A stretch of DNA of 64,000 nt from Shewanella psychromarinicola (GCF_003855155.1 NZ_CP034073.1:186001-250000); one strand, 5' to 3'. Positions 8,173 to 16,926 are shown, numbered from the stretch's first letter. Program-made: numbers and translations. Notes: generated by a model not told the origin, from the sequence alone.

Positions 8173-9480
8173 TTACACAATTGCTTTCTCTAATGCTTGG
8201 CTAACATCGGCAATGATGTCATCGATGTGCTCTATTCCCACCGAAATGCGGACGAGGTCTTCTGACACGCCGGCTTTGGCTAACTCTGCGCCGCTGAGTT
8301 GGCGGTGAGTGGTACTGGCAGGATGGCACGCCAGTGATTTAGCATCGCCGATATTGACTAAACGCAGCACCATTTGCAGTGCATCAATAAACTTACCACC
8401 AGCGACTTTACCGGCTTCAGCATTATCGGCTTTAATGCCAAAACTGATGATACCAGAGGCTTTACCGCCAGTGATTTTTTGGCATGTACCATGATGCGGA
8501 CTATCCGGTAATGCGGCGTAATTAACCCAGCTAATGCTTGGATGCTGTTGTAAATATTCAGCTAACGTGAGGGCATTGCAGCAATGACGTTCCATGCGCA
8601 GGCTTAAGGTTTCTAAACCTTGGAGTAATAAAAAGGAACTGTGTGGCGATAATGCTGCGCCAGTATTGCGCAATGGCACAACGCGGCAGCGACCAATAAA
8701 GGCCGCTGGACCAAACGCGTCGGTATAGACCACGCCGTGATAAGACGGATCGGGCTCATTGAGTATCGCAAAGCGTTGCTTGTTCTCTACCCAATCAAAT
8801 TTGCCCGAATCAATAATCACCCCACCAATAGTAGTGCCGTGGCCGCCAATGTATTTGGTTAATGAATGAATAACGATATCTGCACCATGATCAAATGCAC
8901 GACATAACACTGGCGTTGCCACAGTATTATCAACAATTAACGGCACCCCATGTTTGTGGGCAATATCGGCCAAACGCTGTAAGTCGACAATATTACCGGC
9001 AGGATTACCAATCGATTCACAAAATAACGCTTTAGTCTTATCGTCAATTAATGCATCGAGGCCATCGAAATCATCAAACGCCGCCATACGGACTTCAACA
9101 CCTTGGCGGGGCAATGTATGGGCAAATAAATTATAGGTGCCACCGTATAACTGGCTGGTGCTGACAATGTTGTCGCCCACTTGGGTTAACGCTTGAATGG
9201 CATAAGTAATTGCCGCCATGCCTGATGCAACTGCCAGCGCACCAATACCACCTTCTATCGCAGCCAAGCGTTGTTCAAGCACGCTGGTTGTCGGGTTCAT
9301 AATGCGGGTGTAAATGTTACCGGCAACTTTTAAGTCAAACAGGTCGGCACCGTGTTGAGTATCATCAAAGGTGTACGATGTCGTTTGGTAAATGGGCACT
9401 GCTGCAGCTTTGGTGGTTGCTTCAGACTCGTAGCCATAATGTAATGCCAGTGATTCCAGTTTCATGTTTGCTGCAGACAT
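8173..9480 (-). CDS. metY: O-acetylhomoserine (thiol)-lyase / homocysteine synthase
   Basis: PLP enzyme of the Cys/Met gamma-family that makes homocysteine from O-acetylhomoserine and sulfide. Its 435 residues match the long MetY branch (MetB and MetC are about 390). It shows PIYQTTSYTF and YTRIMNPT near the N-terminus, SGMAAITYA, the SQLYGGTYNLF substrate loop, VDNTVATP and the PLP-lysine motif SLTKYIGGHG. The start is preceded by AAGGAAGG. Upstream lie a promoter and tandem met-box-like sequences, consistent with MetJ repression. Specificity for O-acetyl rather than O-succinyl homoserine is inferred from family resemblance. Confidence 0.88.
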   Translation of the reverse strand: MSAANMKLESLALHYGYESEATTKAAAVPIYQTTSYTFDDTQHGADLFDLKVAGNIYTRIMNPTTSVLEQRLAAIEGGIGALAVASGMAAITYAIQALTQVGDNIVSTSQLYGGTYNLFAHTLPRQGVEVRMAAFDDFDGLDALIDDKTKALFCESIGNPAGNIVDLQRLADIAHKHGVPLIVDNTVATPVLCRAFDHGADIVIHSLTKYIGGHGTTIGGVIIDSGKFDWVENKQRFAILNEPDPSYHGVVYTDAFGPAAFIGRCRVVPLRNTGAALSPHSSFLLLQGLETLSLRMERHCCNALTLAEYLQQHPSISWVNYAALPDSPHHGTCQKITGGKASGIISFGIKADNAEAGKVAGGKFIDALQMVLRLVNIGDAKSLACHPASTTHRQLSGAELAKAGVSEDLVRISVGIEHIDDIIADVSQALEKAIV

Positions 9481-9545
9481 AGCGCCTTCCTTAACTGTGT
9501 ATATTCGAATGGATTAATGACCCAAAAGGGGCTCCGCAGTTGTTG

Positions 9546-9574
9546 ATAATAGCAGCGGTTCTCTACACTAGCAA
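9546..9574 (-). promoter_or_regulatory. Predicted sigma70 promoter of metY
   Basis: On the minus strand TTGCTA (9574-9569) and TATTAT (9551-9546) are separated by exactly 17 bases, about 65 bases before the metY start. Agreement is good at -10 and moderate at -35. The candidate MetJ site abuts the -35 element. Confidence 0.5.
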
Positions 9575-9576
9575 TT

Positions 9577-9592
9577 AGCCATCTAGAAGTCT
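9577..9592. promoter_or_regulatory. Candidate MetJ operator (two adjacent met boxes)
   Basis: AGCCATCT and AGAAGTCT lie in tandem. They match the met-box consensus AGACGTCT at 6 of 8 and 7 of 8 positions. MetJ needs at least two adjacent 8-mers, which is what is present, placed beside the metY -35 element. Confidence 0.55.
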
Positions 9593-9625
9593 ATTACTTA
9601 GTTGCAACAATACCTCACGACATGA

Positions 9626-10354
9626 CTATTTTAACTGTCTGCCGCCATCTACCGCATAACTGCGACCTGTAACATAATGGCTGCCCAGTAGGTAGTCGAC
9701 CAAAGAAATGATTTCATCATTACCGGCTTCTTTAGGCAACATCGCTTTAGCCAGTGCTTTGGCTTTGTAGGCATCATCGTCATCTTGGTTAAATAAAATC
9801 ATAGCAGGCGCAATGGAGTTAACTTTAACGTGCGGGGCTAACAAGCTCGCAAACGACAGACTCATGTTGTGAAGTGCGGCTTTGCTGGCGGCGTAGGCAA
9901 TATGCTTTTTACTGCCTTTTTCGGCTACAAAGTCGGTAAGATGAATAATGTTACTGGCACCAATGCTATCGTCATTGGTTTTGGCGGCACTGATCAGCAA
10001 TGGTGCTAACGCTAGGTTGATTTGATACGGCGCAGATACATGAATTTGCATCATCCGCATCATAGTCTCGCTCGGGCTTAAGCCATTGTTGTCGGGCAAC
10101 CAGTCTGACGCATTATGAATAATGGTATCGAGGCGATCATGATGCTCATTGATATGCTCAATCAATGCATCGATTGCCACAGGATTAGTTAAGTCGCATG
10201 AATGTAAACTCGCCCCCAACTTTCCCAGCTGTTCAATACTGTCGTAGTGGGTGCGATAGGTACCAATGACCTGATGACCTTGGGCCAAATAATATTTAGC
10301 CAGGGCATAGCCAATGCGTTTACCTACGCCAGTGATCAGTATTGTACGTTCCAT
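9626..10354 (-). CDS. folM: Dihydromonapterin reductase (FolM)
   Basis: A 242-residue short-chain dehydrogenase that reduces dihydromonapterin (and weakly dihydrofolate) to the tetrahydro form with NADPH. It has the glycine-rich ITGVGKRIG N-terminus with the GKRIG variant typical of FolM/pteridine reductases, the HNAS motif (residues about 84-87), and a YAASKAAL catalytic Tyr/Lys near 152-160. The C-terminus ends VTGRSYAVDGGRQLK. Its place after folX and folE, which make dihydromonapterin triphosphate, decides FolM over a generic SDR. A terminator separates it from folE, so it probably has its own promoter. Confidence 0.9.
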   Translation of the reverse strand: MERTILITGVGKRIGYALAKYYLAQGHQVIGTYRTHYDSIEQLGKLGASLHSCDLTNPVAIDALIEHINEHHDRLDTIIHNASDWLPDNNGLSPSETMMRMMQIHVSAPYQINLALAPLLISAAKTNDDSIGASNIIHLTDFVAEKGSKKHIAYAASKAALHNMSLSFASLLAPHVKVNSIAPAMILFNQDDDDAYKAKALAKAMLPKEAGNDEIISLVDYLLGSHYVTGRSYAVDGGRQLK

Positions 10355-10489
10355 AATGCTCTCTTTATTTTAGCTCTGATACATTGAACTTTTATCATAA
10401 GCAAATTAGATGGTTATCTCAAAGAAAATGATCAATTGATGACTAAAAGTCATCTTAATGCCTAATGGTGACAAGTTATAGCTTGGTCA

Positions 10490-10531
10490 TAAAAAAAATG
10501 ACTTCAGTTACTTGAGGTAATTGAAGTCATT
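10490..10531 (-). terminator. Terminator after folE
   Basis: The imperfect hairpin AATGACTTCAGTTAC / GGTAATTGAAGTCATT is followed on the minus strand by eight Ts. It ends the folX-folE transcript before folM. Confidence 0.75.
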
Positions 10532-10574
10532 AGCCATTATTGATAACGGTTTATATCCTAAACGGAGGTCATTC

Positions 10575-11240
10575 CTAAGCTAAAAACTCAGCTCTTGTCG
10601 CTGGGTTGGCTTTAAAGCAGCCGCCAAGCGCTGTGGTTTGGGTGCTTGATGAGGTGTCCATTATGCCGCGTGATTTTACGCAGTAATGGGTGGCATTAAT
10701 GCTCACTGCGACATCGTCGGTTTCCAGTAAGGTTTGCAGCGCCACTAAAATTTGCTGGGTTAGGCGTTCTTGCACTTGTGGTCTTTGAGCAAAAAATCGC
10801 ACGATACGGTTAATTTTCGATAATCCAATAATATTGTCTTTTGGTATGTAGGCGACTTTGGCGAGCCCATCAATGGTAATAAAGTGATGTTCGCACGTGC
10901 TGACCACACTGATATCGCGGATCTTAACCATTTCTTCGACACCCATTTTATTCTTAATTTGGGTGATTTTAGGAAAATTAGCGTAATCGAGACCAGAAAA
11001 AATCTCGTTAACATACATTTTAGCAATGCGGTGCGGCGTTTCAGCCAAGCTGTCGTCGCTAAGATCGAGCCCTAACGTTGACACCACTTCAGTCATTAAG
11101 CCTTTAATGCGTTCATACTTTTGCTCACTGGTCATCGGGCTTGGTGCCAGTGGTGTTTCAAGTCCATGTGTGACTAGAGCTTGTTGAACTTTCAATGCTT
11201 CAGCAGACAACTCTGCGCGGGTTATGTCATTAATCATCAT
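10575..11240 (-). CDS. folE: GTP cyclohydrolase I
   Basis: Converts GTP to 7,8-dihydroneopterin triphosphate, the first step of folate and monapterin synthesis. The 221-residue length is standard. Zinc and catalytic residues are visible: STCEHHF (Cys and His ligands, about residues 113-119) and HYCVKSRG with the second Cys near 181-188. [20 protein letters not shown] and [21 protein letters not shown] blocks are intact. It lies 30 bases downstream of folX. Pairing with folX and folM suggests tetrahydromonapterin production as one role. Confidence 0.96.
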   Translation of the reverse strand: MMINDITRAELSAEALKVQQALVTHGLETPLAPSPMTSEQKYERIKGLMTEVVSTLGLDLSDDSLAETPHRIAKMYVNEIFSGLDYANFPKITQIKNKMGVEEMVKIRDISVVSTCEHHFITIDGLAKVAYIPKDNIIGLSKINRIVRFFAQRPQVQERLTQQILVALQTLLETDDVAVSINATHYCVKSRGIMDTSSSTQTTALGGCFKANPATRAEFLA

Positions 11241-11270
11241 AATAATAACATCCTTAAATAATGGGTTAAG

Positions 11271-11633
11271 TTAGCTGTGATACTCTAAAGACAACGACAC
11301 TGAATCGGCGAATCGCAATGCATGAGGTTTATCAATGGTGACTCTGGCTATGGTAACGGCTGGGTGTTCACGACAAATTTCTAATACGTCGGCAACCAGT
11401 TTTTCCAGTAATAAAAACCTACCCTCTTCAACATGCTGAATCACTTTTTTGGTGATGACCTTATAGTTTAGCGCATCGGCAACGTTATCGGTTTGAAACG
11501 ATCGATCGGCTGGATAATGGATCTCAATATTGATCACCACATCTTGCTGCTTTTCGCGCTCGTCTTGGTTAAAACCAATAAAAGTACGTAAGCGTAAATT
11601 GGTGACCTTAATAATGGCTTGGCTTAATGGCAT
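11271..11633 (-). CDS. folX: Dihydroneopterin triphosphate 2'-epimerase
   Basis: FolX epimerises dihydroneopterin triphosphate at C2' to the monapterin form. Its 120 residues from ATG 11633 align with E. coli FolX rather than FolB: NLRLRTFIGFNQDE, QDVVINIEIHYPAD, ALNYKVITKKVIQHVE, LLEKLVADVLEI and DKPHALRFADSVS. An upstream start would add 13 poorly fitting residues, so the internal ATG is preferred. It heads the folX-folE unit, with folM further on. The 5' region faces the divergent DCC gene. Confidence 0.92.
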   Translation of the reverse strand: MPLSQAIIKVTNLRLRTFIGFNQDEREKQQDVVINIEIHYPADRSFQTDNVADALNYKVITKKVIQHVEEGRFLLLEKLVADVLEICREHPAVTIARVTIDKPHALRFADSVSLSLEYHS

Positions 11634-11812
11634 TATTGAGCCCTTGTGGTGTGTTTTGATTAGATACGCCAAGGTTGAATAAAAAGATCATAAACAGTCG
11701 TTTCGATCAGCAGCCCTATCTGGATAAAATTTCGATTGCTGTAAATGTAAACTGGCTAGGCTTGTGGTGCGTACAATACTCAATATACACATTTTGAATA
11801 ATGAGGTTAATA

Positions 11813-12202
11813 ATGGAACTGACTATTTTTTATGACGGCACTTGCCCGCTTTGCCTCAATGAAATGCAGCAATTAAAGCGCTACGACAGTTTAAACCGCA
11901 TTGGCCTTGAAGATATTAATGCCGATGATATTAAGCTGCGCTTCCCTGATTTAGATGTGGTGCGCGCTAATACTGTTTTACATGGACTTCAAGCGGATGG
12001 CAGCTGGCTTTATGGCTTAGATGTTACCGCCAAAGCATGGGGGATGATGGGTAAGCACCGTTGGATAAAACTGTTGCGCATGCCTGTTATCAAACCCATA
12101 GCCGATGTGGCTTATTTGGCCTTTGCTCGTAATCGCTACCGAGTATCTTACCTACTCACGGGTCAAAAGCGTTGTAGTAACGGCACTTGTAACATCAAAT
12201 AA
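11813..12202 (+). CDS. DCC-family thiol-disulfide oxidoreductase-like protein (DUF393)
   Basis: The 129-residue protein begins ELTIFYDGTCPLCLNEM, which contains the DxxCxxC hallmark of the DCC (DUF393) family at residues 8-14. This looks like a thioredoxin-fold CxxC, but the biochemical role of the family is poorly known. A Cys-rich C-terminus (KRCSNGTCN) adds a second CxxxxC pair. Start ATG 11813 is chosen because GAGG lies seven bases upstream; ATG 11801 overlaps that site. It is likely cotranscribed with the SDR gene 11 bases downstream. Confidence 0.82.
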   Translation: MELTIFYDGTCPLCLNEMQQLKRYDSLNRIGLEDINADDIKLRFPDLDVVRANTVLHGLQADGSWLYGLDVTAKAWGMMGKHRWIKLLRMPVIKPIADVAYLAFARNRYRVSYLLTGQKRCSNGTCNIK

Positions 12203-12213
12203 GGGCAAGCGGC

Positions 12214-13029
12214 ATGAGCGATCCAACTTCAGCAGAAACCTTAATTGTTATTGGTGCCTCATCGGCCATTGCCCGAGCGTTTATCAACCAAGCTGTAGTG
12301 GATCAAGGCCAAGAGGTACCGTTAAGTATCATTTCGATTAGCCGTCAGTCGGCACTGACGTTAGCCGAACACCCAGCCAACATAGTGCACCACCATTTTA
12401 GCTGTGATTATCAGCAAGCTTCTATTATTGAGTGTGTTAACAACATCAGTTTAGTTGCCGGTAAAGTCACTCGTGTGGTGATGTGCAATGGTATTTTGCA
12501 TTCCAAAACGCCGCTATCGCCAACTGAACAACCCAAAAACTCAAACCTGATGCCAGAAAAACGCATTGAAGACATTAACAGTGATGCATTGCAGCAATTG
12601 TTTTATGCCAACAGTATTGTGCCCATGCTGTGGCTAAGCGCACTGACAGCGTTATTGTCGCAAGCAAACCATAACGTAGCCGCTGACAAAAAGTGCGTGA
12701 TCAGTATTTTAAGCGCCAGAGTTGGCAGCATTTCAGATAATCGTTTAGGCGGCTGGTACGGCTATCGCGCCTCGAAAGCGGCATTAAACATGTTGATCAA
12801 AACCACTGCCGTAGAATATGCAAGGCGACTGAAACGAGTCAAGCTCGTCGCATTTCATCCCGGCACCACTGACACGCCATTATCAAAACCGTTTCAGGCC
12901 AATGTGCCAGCAGGCAAGTTATTCACCCCAGAATTTGTCGCCAGCCAGTTAACGGCGATCATGGCTGAAATACAGCCTAACGGCGAAGCCAGTTATCTTG
13001 ATTGGCAAGGCAAAGAGATAAATTGGTGA
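12214..13029 (+). CDS. SDR-family oxidoreductase (C-factor/CsgA-like)
   Basis: A 271-residue short-chain dehydrogenase. The cofactor loop is GASSAIARAF (about 14-23), and the catalytic motif is YGYRASKAALN (Tyr and Lys near 179-189) preceded by SILSARVGS as the Ser strand. Compared with ordinary SDRs it is closest to the C-factor-like group, which has a HPGTTDTPLSKPF stretch after the active site. The substrate cannot be predicted. It follows the DCC gene closely and ends just before a short 7 bp tandem repeat. Confidence 0.82.
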   Translation: MSDPTSAETLIVIGASSAIARAFINQAVVDQGQEVPLSIISISRQSALTLAEHPANIVHHHFSCDYQQASIIECVNNISLVAGKVTRVVMCNGILHSKTPLSPTEQPKNSNLMPEKRIEDINSDALQQLFYANSIVPMLWLSALTALLSQANHNVAADKKCVISILSARVGSISDNRLGGWYGYRASKAALNMLIKTTAVEYARRLKRVKLVAFHPGTTDTPLSKPFQANVPAGKLFTPEFVASQLTAIMAEIQPNGEASYLDWQGKEINW

Positions 13030-13040
13030 TGATGAATGAA

Positions 13041-13075
13041 GATGCTAGATGCTAGATGCTAGATGCTAGATGCTA
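13041..13075 (+). repeat. Five exact copies of the 7-mer GATGCTA
   Basis: Five perfect contiguous copies start 12 bases after the SDR stop and lie just before the shared terminator. A 7 bp period outside coding sequence is prone to slippage, so copy number may vary between strains. Confidence 0.95.
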
Positions 13076-13087
13076 GGCATTATAAAT

Positions 13088-13120
13088 AAAAAAACGCGAA
13101 GCATTGGCTTCGCGTTTTTA
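13088..13120. terminator. Bidirectional terminator between SDR and mdh
   Basis: A perfect 12 bp stem (AAAACGCGAAGC / GCTTCGCGTTTT) with a 4-base loop has A- and T-runs on both sides. It ends the convergent SDR and mdh transcripts. Confidence 0.92.
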
Positions 13121-13137
13121 GTACATTGATTTGTTAA

Positions 13138-14073
13138 TTACTTAACAAATTCAACGCCTAATTTGATATCACCTTTAAGGGTGTCTAACATTGCATCACG
13201 AGCGTTAGCTTCAAATGCACTAATTTCACCGTAAGGTAATACTTTTTCTACGCCGTTTTTGCCAAGAAGGATTGGCTGGGCGAAGAATGTAGCGTGCTCA
13301 CTGCCGCCGTCAATATAGGCACATTCAACGATGTTGGCTTCGCCTTGAAGACCGCGTACCAATGATAAACCAAAACGACAAGCTGCTTGGCCCATTGATA
13401 ATGTTGCGCTACCACCACCGGCTTTAGCTTCAACAACTTCAGTACCCGCGTTTTGAATGCGAGTGGTCATTGCTGCCACTTCTTTGTCAGTGAACGTCAC
13501 GCCTTCAACCTGAGAAAGTAAAGGCAGAATAGTCACGCCGCTGTGTCCGCCAATAACGTTCACTTTAACGTCAGCAACGTTTAAGCCTTTAAGCTCTGCG
13601 ATGAAGGTTTCACTGCGGATAACGTCAAGAGTGGTGATACCAAATAAACGGTTTTTGTCGTAAACACCAGCATTTTTCAATACTTCAGCAGCAATCGCAA
13701 CCGTTGTGTTAACTGGGTTAGTAATAATACCCACTAAGGCTTTAGGACAAGTTAGCGCCACTTTTTCCATTAGGTTACGCACGATCCCAGCGTTGATATT
13801 GAATAGATCTGAACGATCCATACCAGGCTTACGCGCAATACCCGCAGACATTAAGACTACGTCAGCATCCAATAATGCAGGTGTTGGATCTTCACCAGCA
13901 AAACCTTTTACTTCTACGTCGGTTGGGATGTGACTTAAGTCAACCGCAACACCAGGAGTAACAGGAGCGATGTCATACAGAGACAACTTTGAGCCCGCAG
14001 GCAGTTGAGTTTTTAACAGTAAAGCTAGAGCCTGGCCGATACCACCAGCAGCACCCAATACAGCAACTTTCAT
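13138..14073 (-). CDS. mdh: Malate dehydrogenase (NAD)
   Basis: TCA-cycle enzyme interconverting malate and oxaloacetate. From ATG 14073 it has 311 residues and begins [21 protein letters not shown], the expected NAD-binding start. A longer frame to 14088 adds five residues and is less likely. Substrate-binding arginines lie in [12 protein letters not shown], with the ITNPVNTT loop and the catalytic His in [10 protein letters not shown]. Close to E. coli Mdh throughout. In E. coli and other Shewanella, argR lies divergent upstream; here a 540-base gap and a GNAT gene occupy that side. Confidence 0.97.
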   Translation of the reverse strand: MKVAVLGAAGGIGQALALLLKTQLPAGSKLSLYDIAPVTPGVAVDLSHIPTDVEVKGFAGEDPTPALLDADVVLMSAGIARKPGMDRSDLFNINAGIVRNLMEKVALTCPKALVGIITNPVNTTVAIAAEVLKNAGVYDKNRLFGITTLDVIRSETFIAELKGLNVADVKVNVIGGHSGVTILPLLSQVEGVTFTDKEVAAMTTRIQNAGTEVVEAKAGGGSATLSMGQAACRFGLSLVRGLQGEANIVECAYIDGGSEHATFFAQPILLGKNGVEKVLPYGEISAFEANARDAMLDTLKGDIKLGVEFVK

Positions 14074-14616
14074 AATTATCTCCATCAATTTATGCAGTTT
14101 GTGACATTGATCTACATTGTCGTGGCGTCACATTACTGCATCGTCACAGTAATTTCAATTATACGTTAGTGGACAGTCATAAATAAGTAAGCGCTAATCC
14201 ACAGTTTAATTGGGGGAAACGGACATCTTGCTCCAATTTATACCTAAAAATATCATAAAATCGCTCCAAAGAAGGATTATTATTGATCATTTTCAGGCAC
14301 ATCTTGTCAATCTAATGATGTTCAATATCGACTAGCTACAACAGAAACATGTTCGATTACCTCGCTCAAATAGCGGCTATAACTGCATATGAACCTCTTG
14401 TGTTGTTTGTTTTACTGTTTTAACGTTATGAGCAAACCGCTCATTTGTACTGGTTTAATGACATTAGCGCTACCATGAACGCAGGCGCTATATACCATAA
14501 AATAAGAGAATTAGCGTACACTTAGGCTGCCACTGGCAGCATTAACTTATTCACCTACGCTGCCATCACTAACTGATACGATGCAGTTGTAATTGCCCTT
14601 TTAATGTGAGAATTCG
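14074..14616. other. mdh upstream intergenic region
   Basis: A 543-base AT-rich gap between divergent mdh and GNAT genes. It must hold both promoters. I see no argR here, no RNA gene, and only very short frames (for example a 24-codon hydrophobic one at 14349-14423 without a clear ribosome site). Confidence 0.6.
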
Positions 14617-15072
14617 ATGATAATAAGAATAGGCCAACAGGCCGACCAGCAAGCGTTAGTTCAATTTAATCAAGCCATGGCAATGGAAACAGAGAACCTT
14701 GCATTAGATGCCAAGCAGTTAACCCGCGGTGTTGAAGGGTTGCTGACCCACCCTGAACGTGGGGTATATTTAGTCGCTGAAGTTGACGGTGAAATTGCCG
14801 GCTCACTCATGGTGACCTACGAGTGGAGTGATTGGCGCGCAAATAACTATTACTGGATCCAAAGTGTGTATATACGCCCACACAATCGTCGCCAAGGGAT
14901 TTATGGCAAACTTTATCAAGCAGTAAAAGACTTAGCCGCAGACAATGGCGGTACTGCGAGCTTCCGTTTATATGTTGAGCATGATAATAAAATAGCCCAA
15001 CAAACCTATGAATCCTTAGGCATGGAACAGAGCCATTATTTAATGTACGAAGAAAATACCAAGCAATCGTAA
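14617..15072 (+). CDS. GNAT-family N-acetyltransferase
   Basis: A 151-residue single-domain GNAT, acetylating an unknown substrate with acetyl-CoA. The core is clear: VYLVAEVDGEIAGSLMVTYEW strand pair, YYWIQSVYIRP, and the CoA pyrophosphate loop RRQGIYGKLYQ (about 90-100). It ends with a YESLGMEQSHYLMYE strand that resembles small Shewanella/Vibrio GNATs. It starts with ATG 14617 and has its own terminator, so it is monocistronic. Confidence 0.82.
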   Translation: MIIRIGQQADQQALVQFNQAMAMETENLALDAKQLTRGVEGLLTHPERGVYLVAEVDGEIAGSLMVTYEWSDWRANNYYWIQSVYIRPHNRRQGIYGKLYQAVKDLAADNGGTASFRLYVEHDNKIAQQTYESLGMEQSHYLMYEENTKQS

Positions 15073-15091
15073 GTGATCATAAGTGGTATAC

Positions 15092-15118
15092 AAAAAGCCG
15101 GAACAATCCGGCTTTTTT
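15092..15118. terminator. Terminator between GNAT and rnhA
   Basis: An 11 bp stem (AAAAAGCCGGA / TCCGGCTTTTT) with an ACAA loop and flanking A/T runs. It serves the convergent GNAT and RNase H genes. Confidence 0.9.
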
Positions 15119-15170
15119 GTGGTTATTTTTCAAGGAATCTAAGGCGTTCAAGGGAGAGTTGCGACAATAA

Positions 15171-15962
15171 CTAGCCTGTGCGCAACGCAAGAATTTTACT
15201 GATATCCAGTGGCGCGCTAAATTGGCTGAACCCTTTGTGCTGTTGATCAATCGCATGGATCGACATTCTGTCTGCCAATTCATTACCTTCAATGCCAATA
15301 TGGGCAGCGACATGTTGCAGCACCAAATCCGCTTTCATTGCTTCATATAGCGCATGAGCCGGTTTGATGATCTCAAGGTTGGCTATTTCACCGCTTTTTC
15401 GAGTCCAGTTTTTAGCTTTCCAACCGTATGCCCACTCACAGACACATTTAATCGAGTACTGGGAGTCGCTCATGATTTGCACGGTTTCGCCCGCGTCTAG
15501 GACTTTTTTAGCCACCAATAATGCCTGATGCAGCGCGTTGAGCTCGGCGGTGTTATTGGTGCCATTAGGATTAAACAATCCAAACCATAACTCGCTTAAC
15601 TCGCCTTTACGGTATATCGCCATCCCCGACCCGGCTTTACCAGGATTAGGTTCACAACCGCCGTCGGTATAAATCACCACATCAAATTGGCTTAATACTG
15701 CTTGATTAGCGCCAAGGCTTTTGGTTGATGTGCTAGCCCCAGCAGGCTTTACGGTTGATGAACGGCTTGTCGTCTTGGCTGAGGTACTTTTGCCGATACT
15801 GCTTGCAGGAGATTGAGCAAATGCCGCTTTAGCTTCCGCTTCTGTGGCAAAGGATTTGTATTTGGCTTGCGGATATTTATCAACTGAGCGCTTAGTGACA
15901 TCCCAGCTGGTAAAAATGCCGGTTTCTCGTCCTGCCCATACTACATAAAACTTCTTTGCCAT
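15171..15962 (-). CDS. rnhA: Ribonuclease HI with N-terminal hybrid-binding domain
   Basis: Cleaves RNA in RNA:DNA hybrids. The 263-residue protein has two parts. The first is an N-terminal viroplasmin/hybrid-binding domain (about 1-50; YVVWAGRETGIFTSW and FATEAEAKAAFA) followed by a Ser/Thr/Ala-rich linker. The second is a C-terminal RNase H fold from about residue 95. Catalytic residues are visible as YTDGGCEPNPG, NNTAELNALHQAL, MSDSQYSIK and GNELADRM, with the HIGIEGNE loop. E. coli RNase HI is only 155 residues and lacks the first domain. Either RNase HI of the two-domain type or a second paralogue. Confidence 0.9.
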   Translation of the reverse strand: MAKKFYVVWAGRETGIFTSWDVTKRSVDKYPQAKYKSFATEAEAKAAFAQSPASSIGKSTSAKTTSRSSTVKPAGASTSTKSLGANQAVLSQFDVVIYTDGGCEPNPGKAGSGMAIYRKGELSELWFGLFNPNGTNNTAELNALHQALLVAKKVLDAGETVQIMSDSQYSIKCVCEWAYGWKAKNWTRKSGEIANLEIIKPAHALYEAMKADLVLQHVAAHIGIEGNELADRMSIHAIDQQHKGFSQFSAPLDISKILALRTG

Positions 15963-16116
15963 GATTAATTCTTACTTCAACAATGCTAGCGTCACGAATA
16001 ACGTAATTGCATCATGCCATGATTAAACCTGGCTTTAAAACAAAAAACCATCTAGATCATTACAGTTGCAGTTAACTTGAGCTGCTTGATAAAATAAAAG
16101 CCTATTGGGGCTTGCG

Positions 16117-16926
16117 TTAGTTAAGGGTCAGTGGGCCATTAATATCATGATAATTGACACTGCCTGAGCCAGAATTGACTATGGTTAACCCATTGGTGTT
16201 AGCAACCTCAATGCCGCCGGAGCCATCTTTAATCGCAACGATACCCTGCACTTGGTTAACCTTGATAGAGCCTGACCCATCTTCAATACTGACATCGCCA
16301 ATAACATGGTTAATGCGAATAGATCCCGAACCATCTTGCACATCGATCGCCCCTGACGCTTGATCAATATCAACAGATCCTGAACCATCAACTAATACCA
16401 ATTTGCCAATGTGGTTCATCACAATACTGCCCGAACCGTCGGTTAACTCGATATCTGCACTGACGTCATCAACTTGGATAGAGCCTGAACCGTCGTTAAT
16501 GTCTAGGGCTAAGGTTGACGGTACTTTGACCAATAGATCGATAAAGGGGGACTCACCTAATAAATGCTCAGTGTGTATTTCTGATAACAAATAGGCTTTA
16601 TCACCTTTACGGGTCAAACTGAGTTTAATGTTAATGTCATCTTGATCTAATGACTGGGTATAGATGTCAGCATGTATCACCACTTCAGTTAAGCCTTGTA
16701 CGCCTATAATCGTTAACTTACCTGCACCCGTATTGGCAACTAACTGCGTTAATGATCCAGCATCAAGATTCAATTGCTGCTGTACCAAGTTAAGATCTGT
16801 CTGAGTTTGCGCAGAGGTTTGTGATGACGAAAACACCGACTCAGCTTCGCCTTGTGACGCACCGAACAGCGTCGCCCCTAAAATAAGCCCGACGGTGACA
16901 CTAATGGTTGCGATACGAATAGACAT
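16117..16926 (-). CDS. Exported DUF4097/GIN-like protein of seven DGSGS repeats
   Basis: A 269-residue exported protein. An N-terminal hydrophobic segment (about 5-22) with small residues around 20-28 suggests a signal peptide. A Gln/Thr-rich linker (about 35-60) follows, then a beta-rich region to 140, then seven repeats of 17-18 residues (about 145-269) with consensus DGSGSIxVxxVxGxVxIx. This pattern predicts a right-handed beta-helix or solenoid, as in DUF4097 and head-GIN adhesin-like proteins. No catalytic residues are evident. It stands alone, with mixed-orientation neighbours. Ligand and role are unknown. Confidence 0.75.
   Translation of the reverse strand: MSIRIATISVTVGLILGATLFGASQGEAESVFSSSQTSAQTQTDLNLVQQQLNLDAGSLTQLVANTGAGKLTIIGVQGLTEVVIHADIYTQSLDQDDINIKLSLTRKGDKAYLLSEIHTEHLLGESPFIDLLVKVPSTLALDINDGSGSIQVDDVSADIELTDGSGSIVMNHIGKLVLVDGSGSVDIDQASGAIDVQDGSGSIRINHVIGDVSIEDGSGSIKVNQVQGIVAIKDGSGGIEVANTNGLTIVNSGSGSVNYHDINGPLTLN

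Noticed and set aside
14349..14423. A 24-codon hydrophobic peptide frame upstream of the GNAT gene
   Set aside because: Too short and without clear translation signals to call a gene.
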